From a virus, in the IMG/VR virus record IMGVR_UViG_3300017772_000099, positions 1-26,278 of that record: a stretch of 26,278 nucleotides of DNA. The stretch is one strand, 5' to 3'. A program made the position numbers and the translations under genes. Within the stretch, counting starts at the first letter, position 1, and the number at the start of each line of letters is the position of its first letter. The notes under the pieces were generated by a model, which did no database searches, was not told the origin of the DNA, and saw nothing but the letters and a program-made list of their open reading frames with translations. This document shows, in pieces, positions 15,209-21,900 of the stretch.

Positions 15209-15394
15209 ATGGAAATTAATGTAAGTTTTGATGTAGATAATTTGGTAGATTATTGGGGTGAAAAAGAAACAGATAAATACATTGCAGAGTGTATTAAAGA
15301 GTATTTCATTAAAGAGTTAAAGAAAAGCCCTGAGTATAAAGCACATATAAAACAGATGACTAAAGATAGCCTAGATAAATTGGCAGGTGAATAA
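15209..15394 (+). CDS. hypothetical protein, 61 aa
   Basis: Not recognised. It is acidic/lysine-rich and helical (residues 17-58). The frame is open from a TTG at 15194, but the ATG at 15209 gives a protein just after the previous stop; neither start has a strong ribosome site. It ends in a TAATG overlap with the MazG-like gene. Confidence 0.5.
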   Translation: MEINVSFDVDNLVDYWGEKETDKYIAECIKEYFIKELKKSPEYKAHIKQMTKDSLDKLAGE

Positions 15395-15762
15395 TGGATA
15401 ATGTAAAATTAGAGCAAGAGTTTTCAGCAATGGTGTCTAAGTTAGCTAAAGATGGAGCTGATATATTAAAAGAGATGACTCCAGAACAGGCACATTTATT
15501 ACACATGGGGATCGGAGTTGCTGGAGAGGCGGGAGAATTATTAGATGCAATTAAGAAACATGTCATCTACCAAAAACCATTAGATATAGAGAATATTATT
15601 GAAGAGGTTGGAGATATATATTTCTACCTAGAGGGGATTCACAGTGGAGTTAACTTTAGTAGGCGTACAGCTTTAGAGAAGAATCAAGAGAAGTTAGGAT
15701 TACGTTATGCTAAAGGTAGTTATAGTAATAACCAAGCTAAAGAGAGGGCTGATAAGGTATGA
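15394..15762 (+). CDS. MazG-like nucleotide pyrophosphohydrolase
   Basis: A 122-residue all-helical enzyme of the MazG/dUTPase-2 superfamily, expected to cleave (d)NTPs to monophosphate and pyrophosphate. The metal-binding signature ExxE...ExxD is present: GVAGEAGELLDAIKKH (Glu45, Glu48) and EEVGDIYFYLE (Glu71, Asp74). The C-terminal segment LGLRYAKGSYSNNQAKERAD matches the RYxxGYS...AxxRxD ending typical of phage MazG-like proteins. It fits with the nucleotidase, dNMP kinase and ThyX downstream. Phage MazG proteins may also lower (p)ppGpp, but substrate cannot be told from sequence. Confidence 0.88.
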   Translation: MDNVKLEQEFSAMVSKLAKDGADILKEMTPEQAHLLHMGIGVAGEAGELLDAIKKHVIYQKPLDIENIIEEVGDIYFYLEGIHSGVNFSRRTALEKNQEKLGLRYAKGSYSNNQAKERADKV

Positions 15763-16277
15763 GTAATCCTTGGGAGTTATACCCGCACATCTGGAAAACT
15801 AAAGCATCTTTCTTTAGTTATGTAAGAGGAGGATTAAGGCGCGCTTTATGGGAGAAATACCCAGTTAAATTAGAGTTTAAGAAGGAGCAATTAAAACCCC
15901 CTCCTATTGGATATGAAGGTAGAGCTAAGTCTGGAACTAAGTGTGCATTAACTGGAGAATGGACGGGAAACTCTAAACTAGAAGTAGATCACATAGAAGG
16001 GAATGCAAGCCTAAATGATTGGGATGATATTTTACCATTCGTACAACACTTATGTACAGTTAAAGATAACATGCAACTGGTCGAGAAGGAAGCTCATAAA
16101 ATTAAGAGTTATGCAGATAAACATGGACTTACATTTGAAGAAGCTAAAGTAATTAAAGAAGCTATCAGTATTTGTAAAGGAGATGAGAAAGAGTGGCTTA
16201 TTAGTAAAGGATTTATCCCAGAAGGTAACGCTAAGAAACGTAGAACGCAAGTTGAAGATTATTTAAGAGGAATGTAA
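15759..16277 (+). CDS. HNH-family nuclease, conserved in phages
   Basis: A 172-residue protein. The N-terminus (NPWELYPHIWKTKASFFSYV) and a basic segment (GGLRRALWEKYPVKLEF) precede an HNH-like core: KCALTGEW (Cys62), LEVDHIEGNASLNDWDD (Asp77, His78) and DNMQLVEKEAHKIKSYA (Asn104, His113). From memory, closely similar proteins occur in other podo- and siphophages as single-copy conserved genes, which argues for a housekeeping nuclease (recombination or packaging) rather than a selfish one. There is no AP2 or zinc-knuckle targeting domain, unlike the endonuclease at 10251. ATGA overlap with the MazG-like gene. Confidence 0.8.
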   Translation: MSNPWELYPHIWKTKASFFSYVRGGLRRALWEKYPVKLEFKKEQLKPPPIGYEGRAKSGTKCALTGEWTGNSKLEVDHIEGNASLNDWDDILPFVQHLCTVKDNMQLVEKEAHKIKSYADKHGLTFEEAKVIKEAISICKGDEKEWLISKGFIPEGNAKKRRTQVEDYLRGM

Positions 16278-16279
16278 TT

Positions 16280-16477
16280 ATGTCGGAAAGTATTAATATT
16301 TTTAAAGAAGCGGAGGTTGAAACAGTTGTAGCTTCTGTAACAATAGCAGATCATTTTGATGTTGATTTTAAAATAACAAAATACAATGGGGAATTATACA
16401 TAGATGCAGAGTTAACAGAAAATATTGCCATAGATTTCCTAGAAGATTTAGGTTACACAATAACTAAAGAGAATTAA
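16280..16477 (+). CDS. hypothetical protein, 65 aa
   Basis: Not recognised. A small acidic alpha/beta protein with strands around EVETVVASVTIADHFDVDFK and a final helix (ENIAIDFLEDLGYTITKEN). Two bases separate it from the gene before and one base from the gene after. Confidence 0.55.
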   Translation: MSESINIFKEAEVETVVASVTIADHFDVDFKITKYNGELYIDAELTENIAIDFLEDLGYTITKEN

Positions 16478-16478
16478 T

Positions 16479-17561
16479 ATGAGCTTAAAGGATGATAAAT
16501 TAAAGTTACAAGTAATTAAATTAGACAATGAAGGATATACACAAACTAGAATTGGCATGATCGTGGGATTAGCACCTAACACTATTTCAGACTTTCTTAA
16601 TAAGAAGACATTTAATGTGTGGTGGAGTCAGTTTGATAAGGGGGTGGAGGAGTTTGGTGAGGCTTTTGAGAAGGTTAAACATAGCGAGAAGTACGAGAGT
16701 ATAGTTGCTGTTAATCTGGATCTAGATACTACCCCAGTGCCAATTAAGATTGAAACTACAGTAGGTAAGATACACGACGATTGTACACACTTTGTCATTC
16801 CAGATACGCAAGTAAAACCTAATATCAGTTTAGATTATTTACATTGGGTGGGTATGTATATTGCTAATCGTAAACCTGATGTGATAATCCACTTAGGCGA
16901 TCACGCAGATATGGAGTCTCTGAGTAGTTATGATAAAGGGAAGCGATCAGCAGAAGGTAAGCGAGTAAAACAAGATATTAAGTCTGCCATAGAAGGTATG
17001 AATGTATTGTTAAAACCTGTATATGATTTACAGAAGAAACAATTAGAAGAGTTCGGAGAGATCACATATAAACCACGTATGGTGCTAACTTTAGGTAATC
17101 ACGAGTACCGTATCAGCAGACATGTGGATGCTAATCCAGAGTTGTTCGGATTCTTAGGCTACGATGATCTCAAATACAAAGAAAATGGTTGGGAAGTATA
17201 TGACTTCTTAAAACCTGTAATTGTGAACGGTGTCACTTATGTTCACTTTATGGCTAACCCAATGACAGGCAAACCATACGGAGGTGCTGCATTAAATGTA
17301 TTAAAAAATGTAGGGGAGTCTTTTACACAAGGACACAAGCAAACACTGGACGTATCTACACGCTTTCTCCCTAGCAGTGGAAGACAACAATGGGCTATTA
17401 TAGCAGGTGCTTGTTATGTGCACGAAGAGGAATATAAAGGTTATCAAGGAAACCATCATTGGAGAGGTGTAATAGTCAAACATAATGTATCAGAAGGTAG
17501 TTATAACCCAATGTTTGTAGACTTAGATTACTTATCGAAGAGGTATTCAAAATGTACATAG
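16479..17561 (+). CDS. metallophosphoesterase with N-terminal helix-turn-helix
   Basis: A 360-residue calcineurin-like phosphoesterase. Metal-binding motifs: VIPDTQV (Asp109, Gln111 in place of the usual His), HLGDHAD (Gly140-Asp141), TLGNHEY (Asn207, His208) and TQGHKQT (Gly285, His286). Residues 5-48 form a helix-turn-helix (KLQVIKLDNEGYTQTRIGMI, then VGLAPNTISDFLN), so the enzyme probably binds DNA; a role as a nuclease or end-processing phosphatase follows, though substrate is unknown. Gln111 replaces the DxH histidine, seen in some phage members. The coding end (17501-17547) is nearly repeated at 19100-19146. Confidence 0.85.
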   Translation: MSLKDDKLKLQVIKLDNEGYTQTRIGMIVGLAPNTISDFLNKKTFNVWWSQFDKGVEEFGEAFEKVKHSEKYESIVAVNLDLDTTPVPIKIETTVGKIHDDCTHFVIPDTQVKPNISLDYLHWVGMYIANRKPDVIIHLGDHADMESLSSYDKGKRSAEGKRVKQDIKSAIEGMNVLLKPVYDLQKKQLEEFGEITYKPRMVLTLGNHEYRISRHVDANPELFGFLGYDDLKYKENGWEVYDFLKPVIVNGVTYVHFMANPMTGKPYGGAALNVLKNVGESFTQGHKQTLDVSTRFLPSSGRQQWAIIAGACYVHEEEYKGYQGNHHWRGVIVKHNVSEGSYNPMFVDLDYLSKRYSKCT

Positions 17562-17809
17562 AAGAAGATGACAATCTAGATAAAATAATATTATCTTATC
17601 AATCTCCTTGGAATAATGCTTACACTGTGTTAGACTCTGATACAGATGATTGGCCTAGTTTATTAACTGAGTTTGCATTAGTATTAAATGAAGCTGGATT
17701 CAGTATCCCGATAGGAGAGTTAGAGATTAAACTTAATACTCTCTTACAAGAATATAGTGCTAGCGTAACTACACAAGCGGATGAAATGTATGACTTTTTC
17801 AAAGACTAA
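17552..17809 (+). CDS. hypothetical acidic protein, 85 aa
   Basis: Not recognised. An acidic protein, probably helical in its second half (residues 42-84). It overlaps the phosphoesterase end by 10 bases and the nucleotidase start by up to 29 bases, which indicates a compact translated array. No motif is visible. Confidence 0.55.
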   Translation: MYIEEDDNLDKIILSYQSPWNNAYTVLDSDTDDWPSLLTEFALVLNEAGFSIPIGELEIKLNTLLQEYSASVTTQADEMYDFFKD

Positions 17810-18389
17810 AGGTGTCATAGCAGTTGACATTGATCTCACAGTAGCAGCTTCCGATTTGGCACATTGGGACTGGTTGCAGTTGGTAACTTCTCAAGATAAA
17901 GTGTTCCCTTATAATACAGAGGGGTTAGAGTATAACTTAGGGGAATACTTCTCCTTACCTACCTCTTGCGATGCAATGGCTTATTGGAGATACGATGATA
18001 TATATGATGAGAATACATCTAGAACTAGGTTTGATATAAACCCTGTAGGGGGTTCTCAAGAAGTGTTGGAGAACCTACATAACTTAGGATATGAAATAGT
18101 GTTCGTATCTCAAGTTAAAGGAGATCATCACAAGTCAAAGGTAGAATGGGTTAAACGTCACTTCCCTTTTATGAGTGGCTTCCTAGCAACTAAAGAGAAG
18201 CAGTATGTAATGTCTAAGATATTCATAGACGATAGGAATAAGCATTTAGCAGCTAACCTATCACCTTATAGGATTAAGTTTAAAACTCCTTATATCCAAG
18301 ATGTAGATTTAGATGGTAATGAGTTATTCTTAGTAAGTGATGATTGGTATGAAATAGAGAAGAAGATTATGGAGATTACAAATGTCTAA
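17781..18389 (+). CDS. HAD-type 5'(3')-deoxyribonucleotidase
   Basis: A 202-residue haloacid-dehalogenase phosphatase. Motif I is VIAVDIDLTVA (Asp16 nucleophile, Asp18). Motif II/III are FVSQVKGDHHKSKVEW (Ser and Lys) and IFIDDRNKHL (Asp-Asp). The arrangement is that of the NT5C family, which removes phosphate from deoxyribonucleoside monophosphates. The helical cap is inserted after motif I. An alternative start is the third codon after (17790). It overlaps the dNMP kinase gene by 8 bases; phosphatase and kinase side by side suggest control of which dNMPs are kept. Confidence 0.78.
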   Translation: MKCMTFSKTKGVIAVDIDLTVAASDLAHWDWLQLVTSQDKVFPYNTEGLEYNLGEYFSLPTSCDAMAYWRYDDIYDENTSRTRFDINPVGGSQEVLENLHNLGYEIVFVSQVKGDHHKSKVEWVKRHFPFMSGFLATKEKQYVMSKIFIDDRNKHLAANLSPYRIKFKTPYIQDVDLDGNELFLVSDDWYEIEKKIMEITNV

Positions 18390-19023
18390 GTTTAAAGGTA
18401 AAGTGGTTATATTAAATTCCCCCCCTAACTCAGGGAAGGATTCTATTGCAGAAGTATTGAATGATAGCTTAGATTGGGATTGGAATTGCTTTAAAGACCA
18501 CTTGTATGACTGTACCGCCACATTGTTTAATACAGATAAGTGGGATTTAATAGAGTGGGCTACAGATAGAGTAACTAAAGAAGTTCCACTTGAAGAGTTA
18601 TCTATACCATCAGATAAATATAAACTATTAGATAATATAGTTAAATCTAACAGAGCATTCACTTTAGAAGATGGTTATATACCACTGTCCCCTAGAGAAG
18701 CATTAATATATACATCTGAGGTGGTAATTAAGCCTACAATGGGAGAAGAATACTTTGGTAAGATAGCAGCAGAGAATATTGACTTAGATGAAGTTACAGT
18801 GTTCAGTGATGGCGGCTTTAATGAAGAGTTATTGCCCGTGATTGAGAGAGTAGGTGCTGAGAATGTATATGTAGTACAATGGAGTAGAGAGGGATGTTCA
18901 TTTAAAGGGGATAGTAGAAATTACCTTAAAGTACCAGATAATGTTGCTAAACTGGTGACTACCAACAATGGTACTATTGATGAGATAGTTGATGAAATAA
19001 TTAATTGGATAAGCGGAGAATAG
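18382..19023 (+). CDS. deoxynucleoside monophosphate kinase
   Basis: A 213-residue P-loop kinase like T4 gp1 and T5 dNMP kinase, converting dNMPs to dNDPs with ATP. Walker A is NSPPNSGKDSIAE (Lys19). Later motifs: LSPREALIYTSEVVIKPTMG (NMP-binding helix), VFSDGGFNEELLPVI (Walker B-like strand with Asp) and YVVQWSREGCSFKGDSRNYL, the Arg-rich lid. Length is normal for the family. It recycles monophosphates from degraded host DNA and dTMP from ThyX. Its gene ends three bases before a tiny membrane ORF. Confidence 0.87.
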   Translation: MSKFKGKVVILNSPPNSGKDSIAEVLNDSLDWDWNCFKDHLYDCTATLFNTDKWDLIEWATDRVTKEVPLEELSIPSDKYKLLDNIVKSNRAFTLEDGYIPLSPREALIYTSEVVIKPTMGEEYFGKIAAENIDLDEVTVFSDGGFNEELLPVIERVGAENVYVVQWSREGCSFKGDSRNYLKVPDNVAKLVTTNNGTIDEIVDEIINWISGE

Positions 19024-19026
19024 AAT

Positions 19027-19119
19027 ATGCAGTATTTAGGATTAGTACTTATTGGTTTATGGGTGATGAGCGTAGCAGCTTGGATTACAAGTATGGGACT
19101 TATAACCCAATGTTTGTAG
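19027..19119 (+). CDS. possible 30-aa membrane peptide
   Basis: A short frame MQYLGLVLIGLWVMSVAAWI followed by ten more residues; almost wholly hydrophobic, one membrane helix. GGAG lies eight bases before the ATG, a strong ribosome site. Its last seven codons run, out of frame, into the phosphoesterase relic (19100-19178), so it may be a gene cut and re-ended by that recombination rather than a native peptide. Confidence 0.4.
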   Translation: MQYLGLVLIGLWVMSVAAWITSMGLITQCL

Positions 19120-19178
19120 ATTTAGATTATCTATCAAAGAGGTATTATACACGGTGTAGGTATTTGGTTTGGTGTTAG
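19100..19178 (+). pseudogene. relic of a second metallophosphoesterase gene (3' end)
   Basis: Bases 19100-19146 match 17501-17547, the end of the phosphoesterase gene, at 43 of 47 positions. In the corresponding frame both encode YNPMFVDLDYLSKRY; all four differences are synonymous (GAC/GAT, TAC/TAT, TTA/CTA, TCG/TCA). The relic frame then runs on with an unrelated tail to a TAG at 19178. There is no start codon or upstream catalytic part. Because only silent sites differ, the fragment derives from a related functional gene, not from a fresh copy of the neighbour. Confidence 0.75.
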
Positions 19179-19255
19179 TTGGTAAAAGAGGCTCATACAT
19201 ACCACTACAAGCTCCATACGAGCATCCTCAGAGTGAAACAGCTTGAAAAGGTGTA

Positions 19256-19310
19256 ACCCTACAGGGTGCTTAAAATATACAATTTAAAGGGCTTAGAATG
19301 GCTTATATTA
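19256..19310 (+). repeat. 55-bp dispersed element, copy A (before thyX)
   Basis: It consists of a dyad ACCCTACAGGGT, an 11-base variable part, ACAATTTAAAG, then CTTAGAATGGCTTATATTA. It matches the minus strand at 24123-24069 at 47 of 55 positions without gaps. It contains a possible mini-frame Met-Ala-Tyr-Ile-Asn-Asp-Lys-Gly-stop (19298-19324) with AAAGGG upstream. It lies in the 212-base stretch before thyX that has no full gene. Function unknown; a regulatory cassette is the simplest guess. Confidence 0.72.
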
Positions 19311-19331
19311 ACGATAAAGGATAAGTAGTAC

Positions 19332-20195
19332 ATGATCAAATCAACAATTATATGTGATTCTAAGTCAGACGCAGGACGTATCACTACATTTGAACTAGAA
19401 TATCACAGGTTCTTCCACTCTGAGCTAATGACACACAGGGTGTTTAGCCGTAACGCTATGAGTAGTAGGGCTGTCCCTATCAATAAGATGATAGAGCAAG
19501 TGAGAGATAATCCAGCTATGCCAGTGAAGTGGGGATTGAATAAGGCAGGAATGCAATCAGAAGATAATCACTCAGATGATAGTATATGTATAGATGCTTG
19601 GAAGAGAGCAGCAAATGATGCAGCCCAGAGTGCAGAGAGATTAAGAGATTTAGGATTACATAAACAATTAGTTAATCGTGTATTAGAGCCATTCCAAATG
19701 ATGAAGACTGTAGTTACTTCTACAGAGTGGGATAACTTCTTCGATTTACGTACACATAAAGATACACAACCAGAGTTCCAAGTGTTAGCTAAAATGATGC
19801 AAGAGCAGTATAATAGTAGTGAGCCTACTATGCTGAAAGAAGGGCAGTGGCATCTTCCTTATGTAGCCACTACATTTGATTACACTACTGGCGAGCAAGT
19901 ATACTATACAGAAGGGGGTCACAGTGGGTTGCTCTCGTTGGAAGAAGCTCTAAAAGTAAGTGCTTCATGTTGCGCCCAAGTAAGTTATAGAGTTAATGAT
20001 AATTCTATTGACAAAGCATTAATGATATATGATAAACTTATTAGTTCTACTCCCGCGCACGCCAGTCCATTTGAGCATCAGACTAGAGTATCCGGGGATG
20101 ACGGTGGTTTAGAAGGTGTTACACATTTTGATATGAATGGAGAAGGTTGGAGCGGTAACTTTAAGAACTGGATACAATATAGGCAATTATTATAA
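19332..20195 (+). CDS. thyX: FAD-dependent thymidylate synthase ThyX
   Basis: A 287-residue flavin-dependent thymidylate synthase that methylates dUMP to dTMP using methylene-tetrahydrofolate, NADPH and FAD. The ThyX motif appears as THRVFSRNAMSSRA (residues 34-47), a variant of RHRxxSxNExSxR with Thr for the first Arg and Ala for Glu. Other family features: FHSELMTHR helix, TPAHASPFEHQTR (folate/FAD region) and the C-terminal NWIQYRQLL with Arg. It is longer than the 210-250 typical of bacterial forms; an insertion lies around residues 55-135. Such variants are common in phages. Together with dNMP kinase it raises dTTP supply in an AT-rich genome. Confidence 0.9.
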   Translation: MIKSTIICDSKSDAGRITTFELEYHRFFHSELMTHRVFSRNAMSSRAVPINKMIEQVRDNPAMPVKWGLNKAGMQSEDNHSDDSICIDAWKRAANDAAQSAERLRDLGLHKQLVNRVLEPFQMMKTVVTSTEWDNFFDLRTHKDTQPEFQVLAKMMQEQYNSSEPTMLKEGQWHLPYVATTFDYTTGEQVYYTEGGHSGLLSLEEALKVSASCCAQVSYRVNDNSIDKALMIYDKLISSTPAHASPFEHQTRVSGDDGGLEGVTHFDMNGEGWSGNFKNWIQYRQLL

Positions 20196-20211
20196 GAGAT
20201 TAATAAAGTCA

Positions 20212-20241
20212 TTGACAAGCTCACACTAATTAAGTTATAAT
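20212..20241 (+). promoter_or_regulatory. consensus sigma70 promoter
   Basis: TTGACA (20212-20217), an 18-bp spacer and TATAAT (20236-20241) match both consensus boxes fully. It stands in the gap after thyX; transcription would start near 20248 and drive the five small genes to 21821. The leader is AT-rich and ends in AGAGATAATACA before the ATG. Confidence 0.75.
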
Positions 20242-20269
20242 ACATTTTTAAATTAATAGAGATAATACA

Positions 20270-20689
20270 ATGAAATATATAAATACAGATAAAGAGATTG
20301 AAGTGGGAGATCAGGTGATGTATGAAGGGAAGGTTACAAATGTAGCTGGTATTGATCTTTATTGCAATGACGTTCCGACAATCAGATTAGAGAATAGGGA
20401 TGCAGTGTTTTGGGACTATGAATATGCAAGACTAAACTATATGGGTACAACTCTAACACCACACATCCACAGGGATGTAATCATTGCTTATGCTAATGGG
20501 TTTGAGATTGAATATTTAGGGGATTGTTCAGGAGAATGGTTCTCTATAGAGCATCCAAACTTCTACCCTGAAGAAAAATACCGCATCAAACCAATAGTCA
20601 CTAAATCACCAGCACAATTAGAGAAAGAAGCTATTAAAGAAGAGATGGATAAATTAAGTAAACGATTAGAGGAGTTAGATGTAGAATGA
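20270..20689 (+). CDS. hypothetical protein with phage 'YRIKP' domain, 139 aa
   Basis: The first 60 residues look like a small barrel (IEVGDQVMYEGKVTNVAGID). Residues about 68-112 (DVIIAYANGFEIEYLGD, WFSIEHP, YRIKP) form a short domain seen in many phage early proteins with the pattern I..WA.G..IE, W, YRIKP; function unknown. A Lys/Glu helix ends the protein (residues 117-139). It is the first gene behind a full consensus promoter. Confidence 0.65.
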   Translation: MKYINTDKEIEVGDQVMYEGKVTNVAGIDLYCNDVPTIRLENRDAVFWDYEYARLNYMGTTLTPHIHRDVIIAYANGFEIEYLGDCSGEWFSIEHPNFYPEEKYRIKPIVTKSPAQLEKEAIKEEMDKLSKRLEELDVE

Positions 20690-20898
20690 AAGATATGTTA
20701 GGGCAAGAAGTAGTAATAGGTGATACGGTGATATTTACTGACTATAAAGATGAGGATAATGATTACAATTTGACAGGAGGTATAGTAGTATTGGTACAAG
20801 AATACAGCATAGACGTAGAAGATATGTATGGTAACTATTACAATTTATGTAGTCCAAAGTTTGCATATTACACAACAATTAAAGATTTAACATTATAA
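20686..20898 (+). CDS. hypothetical protein, 70 aa, small barrel-like
   Basis: Not recognised by family. LGQEVVIGDTVIFTDYKDED, GGIVVLVQEY and SIDVEDMYGNYYNL suggest an SH3-like barrel, as in other small phage proteins here. Starts in an ATGA overlap. A TATAAT overlaps its stop codon (20894-20899) and another lies at 20908-20913, but neither has a good -35. Confidence 0.57.
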   Translation: MKDMLGQEVVIGDTVIFTDYKDEDNDYNLTGGIVVLVQEYSIDVEDMYGNYYNLCSPKFAYYTTIKDLTL

Positions 20899-20945
20899 TA
20901 CATCTGATATAATAAATATAAAAGGGTTTCCTTGTGAGGTTAGTA

Positions 20946-21359
20946 GTGAATAATACCGAAGAATTTAAAATGAATTTATTTAATCAGATAAGAGAAGATG
21001 GAGGAAAGACTAAAGAAGAGGCTGAGGAGTTAGTGACATATTTCACTATGAATGAAGCGAAGATCACTTCTTTCAAGAATACAATTAGAGTGTCTAGGTC
21101 TATTCCTTTACGCTATGTAGAAGATACATTACTGACTAAGAGTAAACCAGAGATAGACAAGTTGTTATTTAATCTAGGGTTTGATACAATTAATTCATCT
21201 TATGTAATAGATGTACATTGTTACACTTGGGAAGGTAAGACTGAATGTGGTAAGGTGCTACTAGGACAGGAGAGATTAGATCCTAAGTGGATGCAATCAG
21301 ACAGGAAGAGTGATGATGCTTTTCATTATATGAATAGAGAGATTATGAGAGAGGTTTAG
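20946..21359 (+). CDS. hypothetical protein, 137 aa
   Basis: Not recognised. Helical N-terminal half (DGGKTKEEAEELVTYFTMNE) and a second half with a Cys-containing strand segment (YVIDVHCYTWEGKTECG). I prefer a GTG start at 20946, six bases after GAGG. A GTG at 20934 would add four residues but lacks a site, and the ATG at 20970 is poorly served. Two bases separate its stop from TTGGA before the next gene. Confidence 0.57.
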   Translation: MNNTEEFKMNLFNQIREDGGKTKEEAEELVTYFTMNEAKITSFKNTIRVSRSIPLRYVEDTLLTKSKPEIDKLLFNLGFDTINSSYVIDVHCYTWEGKTECGKVLLGQERLDPKWMQSDRKSDDAFHYMNREIMREV

Positions 21360-21364
21360 TTGGA

Positions 21365-21586
21365 ATGGCTAGATATAAACTGGTAGCTAAGGGTACAGAT
21401 TCTGAAGATGTATTGGAAGTAGGAGGCCAGAGAAAGAACACGAAAGCTGATATACAACAATGGATTGACGATAACGTTAGAGTATTGGGTTTAGATTGGC
21501 AGGTAGGTTACATGGTTAAGTTTCGAAAAGGTACTACAATATATGAGTGGTTGTGGATAAAAGACAACAAGAGGGTTAAAGTATAA
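21365..21586 (+). CDS. hypothetical protein, 73 aa
   Basis: Not recognised. A basic small protein: strand (YKLVAKGTDSEDVLEVGG), a helix (KADIQQWIDDNVRVLG), then Trp-rich strands (YEWLWIKDNKRVKV). One base separates it from the next gene. Confidence 0.57.
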   Translation: MARYKLVAKGTDSEDVLEVGGQRKNTKADIQQWIDDNVRVLGLDWQVGYMVKFRKGTTIYEWLWIKDNKRVKV

Positions 21587-21587
21587 T

Positions 21588-21821
21588 ATGTATTTAACTA
21601 ATGTATTTGAAAGGAAATTCAAGATAGAGACTATTATTAAGTATTCTGGAGAAGTGTACGTAGTGAAGGAGGCTAAATTATTTGGTTGCTATCTACGTGT
21701 ACATGCTAACCAAGTATCTTTAGTAGCTAAACGTAATGCCACTTGTTACAATGATATACAATCTATCATAACTGAGTTAAGTAATCTATTAGGTGACTCC
21801 TACTCTATCGTTGATAATTAA
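21588..21821 (+). CDS. hypothetical protein, 77 aa, last rightward gene
   Basis: Not recognised. Beta strands in the first 50 residues (KIETIIKYSGEVYVVKEAKL, YLRVHANQVSLVAK) and a final helix (YNDIQSIITELSNLLG). It is the last gene before the convergent hairpin at 21824-21870. Confidence 0.57.
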   Translation: MYLTNVFERKFKIETIIKYSGEVYVVKEAKLFGCYLRVHANQVSLVAKRNATCYNDIQSIITELSNLLGDSYSIVDN

Positions 21822-21823
21822 TA

Positions 21824-21870
21824 ATAAGCCCTAATATCCCAAGGAGGGGAGGAAGGACAAAAGGGCTTAT
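21824..21870 (+). terminator. hairpin at the convergence of the two operons
   Basis: ATAAGCCCT (21824-21832) and AGGGCTTAT (21862-21870) form a perfect 9-bp stem around a 29-base purine-rich loop (AAGGAGGGGAGGAAGGA). Only a weak T-tract (CTTTTAT) follows on the plus strand. It lies between the stops of the last rightward and last leftward genes, where a bidirectional stop is expected. The large loop is atypical of a simple intrinsic terminator. Confidence 0.55.
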
Positions 21871-21900
21871 AAACTTTTATATCTATTTGATAAGATCTAT

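Noticed and set aside
19120-19331. tRNA or ribozyme in the gap before thyX
   Set aside because: No T-arm GGTTCGA-type sequence or cloverleaf and no hammerhead core; only the relic, a weak hairpin and the 55-bp element are visible.
20894-20913. Promoters at the two TATAAT boxes before the 137-residue gene
   Set aside because: No acceptable -35 at 16-18 bp for either; AT-rich sequence gives such boxes by chance.
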